A stretch of DNA of 6,889 nt from NCBI GenBank assembly GCA_947651335.1, contig CANSYV010000075.1, positions 1 through 6,889 of the forward strand, in the 5' to 3' direction. Origin of the DNA: an uncultured Lachnospiraceae bacterium. GTDB taxonomy: Bacteria > Bacillota > Clostridia > Lachnospirales > Lachnospiraceae. The notes under the pieces were generated by a model. The model did no database searches and had not been told where the DNA came from. It worked only from the letters and a program-made list of their open reading frames with translations. Positions 1 through 5,675 of the stretch are shown piece by piece. The number at the start of each line of letters is the position of its first letter. The first letter of the stretch is position 1. A program made the translations under genes and the position numbers.

Positions 1-10
1 GTGTTAGAGG

Positions 11-26
11 CCCTCTGAAAGGAGGG
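11..26 (+). promoter_or_regulatory. Ribosome-binding site inside a small inverted repeat, before the pyruvate carboxylase ATG
   Basis: AGGAGG at 20-25 lies 11 nt before the ATG at 37 and 7 nt before an out-of-frame ATG at 33. An in-frame TGA at 16-18 precedes it. CCCTC (11-15) can pair with GAGGG (22-26) around a TGAAAG loop, so the ribosome-binding site is part of a 5-bp hairpin. AGAGG (6-10) could instead pair with CCTCT (12-16), but only one base separates those arms, so that fold is unlikely. The ribosome-binding site is why the ATG at 37 is taken as a possible real start. A functional role for the hairpin is not established. Confidence 0.45.
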
Positions 27-36
27 AGAGACATGC

Positions 37-2250
37 ATGGTCAAAAAACGAAAGGCGATTCGGGCACTGAGGGAGACGGATATTAAAGGGGTGAAGACCA
101 ATATTGCCTTCATGCTCAATGTGCTGAATCATCCGGACTTTGCGTCTGGAACCTGTGACACAGGCTTTATTGCTGATAATCCGGAGCTTCTGGATATTGA
201 AAAAGTGGAAGACACAGAGCAGAAGGTTATGGAATTTTTGGGCAATAAATTTGTCAATGAGACAAAAGGAGTGAAGCCTCAGTTCAATGTGCCTGTATTT
301 CCCAAGTTTGCTCCGTCAGAGGTGGAGGGCCTCCGGGGAACGAAACAGATGCTGGATGAGATGGGAGCGGAGAAATTCAGCGGCTGGGTACATGATCAGC
401 AGAAGCTTTTTATCACAGATACCACTATGCGGGATGCCCAGCAGTCTCTCATGGCCACCAGGGTGAGAACTGTGGATATGGAAAAGATCGCTCCGGCAGT
501 TTCCGTATATGGCAATGATTTATTCTCCCTGGAAATGTGGGGCGGTGCCACATTTGATACTTCCTATCGGTTCCTGAAGGAATCACCGTGGGAGAGGCTT
601 GATACTCTGCGTAAGAAGATGCCAAATATTCTGTTTCAGATGCTGATTCGCGGTGCAAACGGAGTGGGATATAAGAATTATCCTGATAATGTGATACGGG
701 AGTTTGTGAAAGAGGCCGCCCGTTCAGGGATTGATGTGTTCCGTATCTTCGATTCCCTCAACTGGATTCAGGGAATGGAAATCGCATTGGATGAGACTTT
801 GAACCAGGGGAAAATCGCGGAGGCGTGTATTTGTTATACCGGAGACATTCTGGATGAATCCAGAGAGAAGTATAATCTGGATTATTATGTGCGGATGGCG
901 AAAGAACTGGAGAGACAGGGCAGCCACATCCTGGGAATCAAGGACATGTCAGGCCTGTTAAAACCCATGGCTGCCGCGAAACTGATCAAGACGCTGAAGC
1001 AGGAAATCGGCATTCCCATTCATTTACATACACACGATACTTCAGGAAACGGCGTGGCGGCCATTCTTATGGCGGCACAGGCAGGTGTGGATATTGTGGA
1101 CGCTGCATTTAACTCTATGAGCGGCCTTACCTCTCAGCCTGCGTTGAATTCTGTGGTGGCTGCACTTCAGAACAGTGACAGGGACACAGGACTCGACCCG
1201 GATAAACTGCAGAAGATTGCGGAATACTGGAGAGATGTACGGCCTGTATATGGAGGCTTCGAGTCAGAGCTTGTGACTTCCACTGCAGAGATATATAAGT
1301 ATGAGATTCCCGGCGGGCAGTATTCTAACCTGAAACCTCAGGTGGAGAGCTTCGGGCTGGGGTATAAATTCGATGAAGTAAAAGATATGTATAAAACGGT
1401 CAACGCCATGCTGGGAGATATTGTGAAAGTGACTCCCACTTCGAAAGTGGTGGGGGATATGGCCATCTTCATGGTTCAAAATGAACTGACACCGGAAAAT
1501 ATCTACGAGAAAGCTGCCGGAATTGATTTCCCGGATTCCGTGGTGTCTTATTTTGAAGGTATGATGGGCCAGCCGGAGGGCGGTTTCCCCGAAAAACTTC
1601 AGAAACTGGTGTTAAAAGACAAACCGGCGATTACCCAGAGACCGGGCGAGCTTTTGCCGCCTGAGGACTTCGACGATATCCGGAAGTATCTCCAGGACAG
1701 TCTGGGACTGGAGGGGACATTGAGAGAGGTTATCAGCTATGCCCTTTATCCAAAAGTATATGAAGATTTTGTAAAGAGCATCCGAAAAGACGGCAATTTC
1801 CGCCACATGGGCTCTGATATTTTCTTCCACGGACTGAGTGAAGGGGAAACCTGTGAGGTGAAATTTGAAGAAGGCCACATTATGATGGTGAAACTGCAGG
1901 AAGTAAAGGCAGTTGACAGCGAGGGGAACAGGGAGGCCATCTTCGAAGTCAATGGAAACCGGCGTATTATAAAGATCAAAGACACCAGTATAACGGTCAA
2001 TGCCCACAATGCGGTTCTCTACGCGGATGTGGATGACCCGATGGAAATCGGAGCAAATATACCTGGAAATATTATTAAGATTCTGGTGAAAGAGGGAGAA
2101 ACCATTGCTGAAAACCAGCCTATCGCTGTGATTGAGGCCATGAAGATGGAGACCAACATTCTGGCACTGTCAGCCGGCGTGGTGGAGAGAATCTATGTAT
2201 CAGAAGGACAGCAGGTGAAGGCGGGCGAAATGATCGCGAAACTGAAATAG
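37..2250 (+). CDS. pyc: Pyruvate carboxylase, C-terminal two thirds (carboxyltransferase + biotin carrier; most of the biotin carboxylase domain absent)
   Basis: Pyruvate carboxylase makes oxaloacetate from pyruvate, bicarbonate and ATP in the cytosol, feeding aspartate and TCA intermediates. This 737-residue frame starts in the last part of the biotin carboxylase domain (RALRE and GVKTN at about 9-23, running to about 53). The carboxyltransferase domain begins with DTTMRDAQQSL at 128-138. By family alignment, R132, Q136 and R205 bind pyruvate, D133, K302 (carbamylated), H331 and H333 hold the metal, and T466 is the catalytic threonine. The spacing of these residues matches the Rhizobium etli enzyme exactly from memory, as does the biotinyl lysine K703 in AMKMETN. 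An allosteric linker region lies between the carboxyltransferase and carrier domains. Family enzymes are about 1150 residues, so about 415 are missing, including the ATP-grasp core. An in-frame TGA at 16-18 closes the frame upstream. It may be the distal half of a broken or split gene, or a sequence error. Identity is certain; intactness is doubtful. Confidence 0.92.
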   Translation: MVKKRKAIRALRETDIKGVKTNIAFMLNVLNHPDFASGTCDTGFIADNPELLDIEKVEDTEQKVMEFLGNKFVNETKGVKPQFNVPVFPKFAPSEVEGLRGTKQMLDEMGAEKFSGWVHDQQKLFITDTTMRDAQQSLMATRVRTVDMEKIAPAVSVYGNDLFSLEMWGGATFDTSYRFLKESPWERLDTLRKKMPNILFQMLIRGANGVGYKNYPDNVIREFVKEAARSGIDVFRIFDSLNWIQGMEIALDETLNQGKIAEACICYTGDILDESREKYNLDYYVRMAKELERQGSHILGIKDMSGLLKPMAAAKLIKTLKQEIGIPIHLHTHDTSGNGVAAILMAAQAGVDIVDAAFNSMSGLTSQPALNSVVAALQNSDRDTGLDPDKLQKIAEYWRDVRPVYGGFESELVTSTAEIYKYEIPGGQYSNLKPQVESFGLGYKFDEVKDMYKTVNAMLGDIVKVTPTSKVVGDMAIFMVQNELTPENIYEKAAGIDFPDSVVSYFEGMMGQPEGGFPEKLQKLVLKDKPAITQRPGELLPPEDFDDIRKYLQDSLGLEGTLREVISYALYPKVYEDFVKSIRKDGNFRHMGSDIFFHGLSEGETCEVKFEEGHIMMVKLQEVKAVDSEGNREAIFEVNGNRRIIKIKDTSITVNAHNAVLYADVDDPMEIGANIPGNIIKILVKEGETIAENQPIAVIEAMKMETNILALSAGVVERIYVSEGQQVKAGEMIAKLK

Positions 2251-2293
2251 AAAAGACGGGCAGGAGGTAAAAGCAGCCTCCTGTCCGTCTTTT
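2251..2293. terminator. Bidirectional rho-independent terminator between pyc and aspS
   Basis: A 17-nt left arm (2251-2267, AAAAGACGGGCAGGAGG) pairs with 2277-2293 (CCTCCTGTCCGTCTTTT) with a single G-U wobble and a 9-nt loop. The stem ends in A and T runs, so both strands give a GC-rich stem followed by U residues. It starts right after the pyc stop and ends 7 nt before the aspS stop, serving both convergent genes. Confidence 0.93.
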
Positions 2294-2300
2294 GATTGTC

Positions 2301-4049
2301 TTATCTGATTTTCACATGAACTTCCCTCAGCTGCATCTCGGATACCTCGCTGGGGGCGCCAAACATCAGGTCCTGTGCGTTGCCGTTCATGGGGAAAGGG
2401 ATCACCTCCCGGATATTTTCCTCATTGCGAAGCAGCATGACAATGCGGTCGATTCCCGGTGCCATTCCGGCATGAGGCGGTGCGCCGAACTGGAATGCTT
2501 CATACAATGCGCCGAATTTCTCCCGAAGGTCGTCTTCAGTATAACCGGCGATATCAAATGCCTTCACCATGATTTCCAGGTCATGGTTCCGCACGGCCCC
2601 AGAGGATAATTCGATCCCGTTGCACACGATATCGTATTGATAGGCCAGAATTTCCTCCGGTTTTTTCTCCTGTAAAGCCTGCAGTCCGCCCTGGGGCATG
2701 GAGAATGGGTTATGGGTGAAGATGTATTTCTTTTCATCCTTATCGTATTCGTACATTGGAAAGTCATTGATGTAGCAGAAACGATAAGCATTTTTCTCAC
2801 AGATATCCAGGCGGGTTCCCAGCTCACTGCGGAGCTGTCCGGCATATAGGGCGGCACGTTCTTCCTTGTCAGCGATAAAGAAAATGGTATCTCCGGCCTC
2901 CAGTCCTGCGATCTCGGCGATTTCTTTTTTATTTTCGTCCGGGATGAATTTGTCAATGGGGCCCTTGTAGCTTAAATCCTCCAGAACTTCCAGATAACCC
3001 AGGCCGCCCATTCCGATGGAGGTGGCGAATTTCAGAAGCTTCTGGTGGAATCCCTTGGACATATCTGCGTGTACCTTGATGGCCCGGACGGTTTTGCCGT
3101 GGAAGGGCTTGAAGGTGCATTTTTGGAAAAAGTCTGTCACATCCACAATGCGCAGGGGATTTCTCAAATCGGGCTTGTCTGTTCCGAATTCCAGCATGGC
3201 CTGTTTATAGCTGTATACAGGATAGGGGGCCGGGGTGACTTCATAGCCTTCTGGCGCGAACTTCTGGAATGTTGAGGTGAGGACTTCTTCCCCCACACGG
3301 AAAACGTCTTCCTGTGTGGCAAAGCTCATCTCAAAATCCAGCTGGTAAAATTCTCCGGGAGAGCGGTCAGCGCGGGCGTCCTCATCGCGGAAGCAGGGAG
3401 CGATCTGGAAATATTTGTCAAATCCGCTTACCATGAGAAGCTGCTTATACTGCTGTGGTGCCTGGGGCAGAGCGTAGAATTTCCCTTTGAACTTCCGGGA
3501 TGGTACGATATAATCTCTGGCGCCTTCTGGAGAGGAAGCGCATAAGATCGGTGTCTGGATTTCCAGAAAGCCCATGCTGGTCATCTTTTCCCGGATAAAA
3601 CTAATGATGTGGGAGCGGTACAGCATATTATCCCGCACTTTTTTATTCCTCAGGTCCAGATAGCGGTATTTCAGGCGGACATCTTCCCGGGTTTCTTTAG
3701 AAGTCATCACCTCGAAGGGAAGCTGTCTGGACACTTTCCCCAGGACCTGGATCGTGTGGGCTTCCAGCTCAATGGTTCCTGTGGGAATCTTGGGGTTATA
3801 GGTTTCCTCATCCCGGTGCTGGATGGGCCCTTCCACACAGAGACACATTTCACGGCTGATGCCTGCCAGGAGTCCGGCGTCCCGGATGACTACCTGCAGC
3901 ACACCGTACATATCCCGCAGGTCCAGGAAAGATACGCCGCCGTGGTCACGGATGTTCTCCACCCATCCGGCGGCTTTCAGGGTTTTGCCCACATGGTCTT
4001 CTGAAATATGATCCATGGTACAGGTTCGGTAAATATTTTCAGTGTTCAT
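2301..4049 (-). CDS. aspS: Aspartyl-tRNA synthetase, bacterial type (class II)
   Basis: It charges tRNA-Asp with aspartate using ATP, in the cytosol. The 582-residue protein is full length for bacterial AspRS. It has an N-terminal OB-fold anticodon-binding domain (about 1-105, GWVENIRDHGGVSFLDLRD at 28-46). Class II motif 1 lies around 160-185 (FLEIQTPIL, SPEGARDYIVPSR). Motif 2 is FRDEDARADR from 220 followed by SPGEFYQLD to 238. The bacterial GAD insertion spans about 290-420, and motif 3 is PGIDRIVMLL at 531-540. The start is fixed by AGGAGG (4055-4060 on the plus strand, read in reverse) 5 nt before the ATG. The gene is monocistronic in this window: its own consensus promoter lies upstream and a strong terminator follows. 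H36 in RDHGG is the residue type associated with non-discriminating enzymes that also charge tRNA-Asn; that specificity is inference. The extra residue in motif 2 (ADR-SPGEF rather than ADR-QPEF) and the FPMN-x-x-AQDL segment recall alphaproteobacterial-type enzymes. Confidence 0.98.
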   Translation of the reverse strand: MNTENIYRTCTMDHISEDHVGKTLKAAGWVENIRDHGGVSFLDLRDMYGVLQVVIRDAGLLAGISREMCLCVEGPIQHRDEETYNPKIPTGTIELEAHTIQVLGKVSRQLPFEVMTSKETREDVRLKYRYLDLRNKKVRDNMLYRSHIISFIREKMTSMGFLEIQTPILCASSPEGARDYIVPSRKFKGKFYALPQAPQQYKQLLMVSGFDKYFQIAPCFRDEDARADRSPGEFYQLDFEMSFATQEDVFRVGEEVLTSTFQKFAPEGYEVTPAPYPVYSYKQAMLEFGTDKPDLRNPLRIVDVTDFFQKCTFKPFHGKTVRAIKVHADMSKGFHQKLLKFATSIGMGGLGYLEVLEDLSYKGPIDKFIPDENKKEIAEIAGLEAGDTIFFIADKEERAALYAGQLRSELGTRLDICEKNAYRFCYINDFPMYEYDKDEKKYIFTHNPFSMPQGGLQALQEKKPEEILAYQYDIVCNGIELSSGAVRNHDLEIMVKAFDIAGYTEDDLREKFGALYEAFQFGAPPHAGMAPGIDRIVMLLRNEENIREVIPFPMNGNAQDLMFGAPSEVSEMQLREVHVKIR

Positions 4050-4110
4050 AGGTTCCTCCTAAAAATTCTGTTTTACTGCTTTGTTCGGACAGAAAATATA
4101 GTCTGATTGT

Positions 4111-4146
4111 TGTAACTGTGAAGATACGGAGTTACAGAACAGTTAC
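4111..4146 (-). promoter_or_regulatory. Competing inverted repeats in the aspS 5' leader
   Basis: GTAACTG (4112-4118) is perfectly complementary to CAGTTAC (4140-4146). The overlapping TGTAACT (4111-4117) is perfectly complementary to AGTTACA (4130-4136), with a 12-nt gap. One arm can therefore pair with either of two partners, and the two pairings exclude each other. The element lies within the first about 45 nt of the predicted aspS transcript. It could be an RNA switch or a DNA operator with dyad symmetry. No T-box consensus is present. The repeats are seen directly; function is inferred. Confidence 0.45.
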
Positions 4147-4159
4147 GTCTAATTGCTTT

Positions 4160-4188
4160 ATTATATCTTGCGGAAATTCTGCTGTCAA
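4160..4188 (-). promoter_or_regulatory. Consensus sigma-A promoter of aspS
   Basis: Read on the minus strand, TTGACA (4183-4188) and TATAAT (4160-4165) are separated by exactly 17 nt, a perfect match to the housekeeping consensus. Transcription should start near 4153, giving a leader of about 100 nt before the aspS ATG. Confidence 0.92.
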
Positions 4189-4240
4189 TGCCTTAAAATA
4201 CGCGGAACAGTAAAAGCCGGGCTTTTTTGTGTGAAACTCG

Positions 4241-4269
4241 TTGTAATTTCTAAAAATGTATGGTATGAT
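4241..4269 (+). promoter_or_regulatory. Sigma-A promoter with extended -10 for the transglycosylase operon
   Basis: TTGTAA (4241-4246), a 17-nt spacer and TATGAT (4264-4269), with TG at 4261-4262 giving an extended -10 (TGGTATGAT). Transcription should start near 4276, about 40 nt before the preferred ATG. It is divergent from the aspS promoter, with the two -35 boxes about 52 nt apart. Confidence 0.82.
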
Positions 4270-4317
4270 AAGGGTCTTAATAGGGAATTTTGAGAATGAG
4301 AGATGGATGGTGATAAT

Positions 4318-5139
4318 ATGGCACTTGACACCAGCAGTGTGATGTTGGCATTGAATGGTTTATATGGGAATAGTAATACTTCTACTTATGGGAATAATAT
4401 ATTGACAGGCGGACTGTCTTCTGGCAGCAGTTTCCAGAATGTGCTGCTGGCAGCTATGCTGAACGGAAAGACAGTATCGGGAGAGTGCCCCTATTGCGCG
4501 GCTCTCTATGGGGGCAGCAGCGGGTCCTCGTCTTCCCTTAAGACAACAGGGACAGCTCATGCCACAGGGCAGGAGCTGAATGAATACTTTGAGGAAGCGG
4601 AAGAAAAATATGGTGTTTCGGCGGATCTGCTCAGGGCTGTTGCGAAAGTGGAGTCTGATTTTAATATCAATGCGGAGGGTGTGTCCGGGGCAAAGGGTCT
4701 CATGCAGCTCATGCCTGCCATGGCAGAGAGTCTGGAGATTGAAAATATTTACGATGCCAGGGAGAACATCATGGGCGCGGCCCGTTCTCTGGCGAGAAAA
4801 TTAGAATTTAACGGCGGGAATGTGGAACAGGCGGTGCGCTCTTACCATGCGGCCAATGTGGCGGCAGCCAGTTATAAGGGAAAAGATGTGGAGCTGAGCC
4901 TGGATGACTATGTGAAGCAGGTGCTTAAATATGCAGAAGAAGATCTGAAAGCGGAGGTGTCAGTCAGCCAGAAGAGCAAAGCGGCTGAGTCTGCGGCGTC
5001 ATCTACAGACAGCGAAGGGATATTTTCTGCCAAAGATGTGAAATACCTGGCGGAGATGTCAAAGCTTCAGATGCAGATGCAGACGTTATCCGCATTTAAC
5101 ACCACAATGAATACAGGCAGCTCCGGCGGGTTGATTTAA
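4318..5139 (+). CDS. Lytic transglycosylase (SLT domain) without a recognisable signal peptide
   Basis: It probably cleaves the MurNAc-GlcNAc glycan bond in peptidoglycan. From the ATG at 4318 it has 273 residues. The first about 80 are rich in Ser, Gly, Asn and Thr and contain CPYC at 57-60. The SLT domain runs from about 85 to 190, with catalytic-type E112 in KVESDFN and SGAKGLMQLMP at 123-133. The third motif is SYH (175-177) where the family usually has AYN. The C-terminal tail (about 215-273) is Ala/Ser-rich and ends in a Met/Gln-rich segment and a Gly-rich end. The start at 4318 is favoured because GGTGAT (4309-4314) precedes it at good spacing. An in-frame ATG at 4303 would add five residues but has only a weak site. 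No basic-plus-hydrophobic leader is seen, so how it reaches the wall is unclear. The layout, with a non-secretory N-terminus and a C-terminal catalytic region, recalls Bacillus CwlQ/YjbJ from memory. It is the first gene of a probable operon, 22 nt before the next ATG. Confidence 0.88.
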   Translation: MALDTSSVMLALNGLYGNSNTSTYGNNILTGGLSSGSSFQNVLLAAMLNGKTVSGECPYCAALYGGSSGSSSSLKTTGTAHATGQELNEYFEEAEEKYGVSADLLRAVAKVESDFNINAEGVSGAKGLMQLMPAMAESLEIENIYDARENIMGAARSLARKLEFNGGNVEQAVRSYHAANVAAASYKGKDVELSLDDYVKQVLKYAEEDLKAEVSVSQKSKAAESAASSTDSEGIFSAKDVKYLAEMSKLQMQMQTLSAFNTTMNTGSSGGLI

Positions 5140-5161
5140 TACGTGTTTTGGGGTGAATGAT

Positions 5162-5542
5162 ATGTATGAAGAACAGAACAGAGATACAGAAGCACTGCTG
5201 AGAGAACAGCTGAAAGTGATGAAGAAACAGCTGCGGATGTCCAGAATCGTATCGGGAATCATCGGGATTGCAGTGGTGGTTCTGATTGCGGCTATGGTGA
5301 TTGTACTGCCCCCGGCAGTCCAGTCATTGAGCAGTGCCAACCGGCTGATGAAAGAGCTGGAGGATACGAATTTATCGGATATGATTAAAAATATTGATGA
5401 ATTGGCTAAGACCAGCCAGGAGGATATGAGCCAGACAATGGATAAGCTGAATCAGCTGGACCTGGAGAGTCTGAATGCGGCTATTCAGAATTTGGAAAAT
5501 ACCACCCGGCCTCTGGCGGATTTGTTTGGAAGAGGCGGTTGA
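5162..5542 (+). CDS. Small single-pass membrane protein with helical extracytoplasmic tail, unknown function
   Basis: I do not recognise the family. The 126-residue product has a charged N-terminus ending in a basic stretch (KKQLRMSR, 21-28), then one hydrophobic segment at about 29-50. Its remaining 75 residues are polar and look mainly helical, with spaced Leu, Ile and Met (LMKELEDTNLSDMIKNIDEL from 62) suggesting an amphipathic or coiled-coil helix. The positive-inside rule puts the N-terminus in the cytosol and the tail outside. The start at ATG 5162 is chosen because GGGGTGA (5150-5156) precedes it by 5 nt; an in-frame GTG at 5153 overlaps that site and is less likely. It follows the transglycosylase by 22 nt and is followed by a terminator, so the two are probably cotranscribed. 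A role as membrane anchor or partner of the transglycosylase is inference only. Confidence 0.82.
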   Translation: MYEEQNRDTEALLREQLKVMKKQLRMSRIVSGIIGIAVVVLIAAMVIVLPPAVQSLSSANRLMKELEDTNLSDMIKNIDELAKTSQEDMSQTMDKLNQLDLESLNAAIQNLENTTRPLADLFGRGG

Positions 5543-5567
5543 ACGGCACTGTTGGCACTATTATAAA
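5539..5567 (+). promoter_or_regulatory. Candidate promoter for proC, upstream of the terminator hairpin
   Basis: TTGAAC (5539-5544), a 17-nt spacer and TATAAA (5562-5567) resemble a sigma-A promoter (4/6 and 5/6 matches). It overlaps the stop codon of the preceding gene. Transcription would begin near 5574, exactly where the strong hairpin starts, so if real the hairpin would be the first part of the proC transcript. No better promoter is visible between the hairpin and proC. Confidence 0.3.
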
Positions 5568-5574
5568 GAGTACG

Positions 5575-5618
5575 AAAAAAGACGAGCGAGAAGCGGCTGC
5601 TTTTTGCACGTCTTTTTT
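5575..5618. terminator. Long rho-independent terminator after the transglycosylase operon
   Basis: The 20-nt arms (5575-5594 and 5599-5618) pair along their whole length around a GGCT tetraloop. There is one A-A mismatch (5585/5608) and two G-U wobbles. The outer arm is AAAAAAGACG against CGTCTTTTTT, so both strands carry a U run and it could act in both directions. It begins 32 nt after the stop of the small membrane protein gene. Confidence 0.88.
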
Positions 5619-5631
5619 AAAAGAGTTTAGA

Positions 5632-5657
5632 AGCTGTAGGAAAAATTTTCTACAGCT
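5632..5657 (+). promoter_or_regulatory. Hairpin in the proC leader beside the ribosome-binding site
   Basis: AGCTGTAG (5632-5639) pairs perfectly with CTACAGCT (5650-5657). The A/T-rich middle (GAAAAATTTT) can extend the stem if one G bulges. It ends 4 nt before the AGGAGG of proC (5662-5667). CTCCT at 5656-5660 is also complementary to AGGAG of that site but is too close to form a stable stem by itself. It may influence translation or mRNA stability; this is not shown by sequence alone. Confidence 0.4.
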
Positions 5658-5675
5658 CCTTAGGAGGGATAAGAA

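Noticed and set aside
33..60. Simple one-base frameshift in the A6 run (43-48) restoring the pyruvate carboxylase N-terminus
   Set aside because: Shifting to the frame reading MHGQ gives a spacing to RALRE several residues too short, and the bases before it do not read as the expected DSLLVK-type sequence.
1612..2007. 131-codon open frame on the minus strand inside pyc
   Set aside because: It is antisense to the strongly conserved carboxyltransferase/biotin-carrier coding region, has no ribosome-binding site of note and no recognisable protein features.
2292..2609. 105-codon open frame on the plus strand over the 3' end of aspS
   Set aside because: It mirrors the motif 3 coding region of aspS, starts inside the terminator hairpin, and its translation looks like a frame shadow.
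3609..4004. 131-codon plus-strand open frame over the 5' part of aspS
   Set aside because: Antisense shadow of the anticodon-binding and motif 1 region, with no independent support.
4050..4160. T-box riboswitch in the aspS leader
   Set aside because: The leader is only about 100 nt and lacks the conserved T-box sequence and a terminator/antiterminator pair.
4212..4228. AAAAGC/GCTTTT hairpin with T run in the divergent promoter region
   Set aside because: The stem is only six weak base pairs with a 3-nt loop, no gene ends there, and it lies between two divergent promoters. Probably chance.
4303..4317. Upstream ATG at 4303 as start of the transglycosylase
   Set aside because: Possible, but GGTGAT at 4309-4314 is better placed for the ATG at 4318. 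The difference is only five residues.
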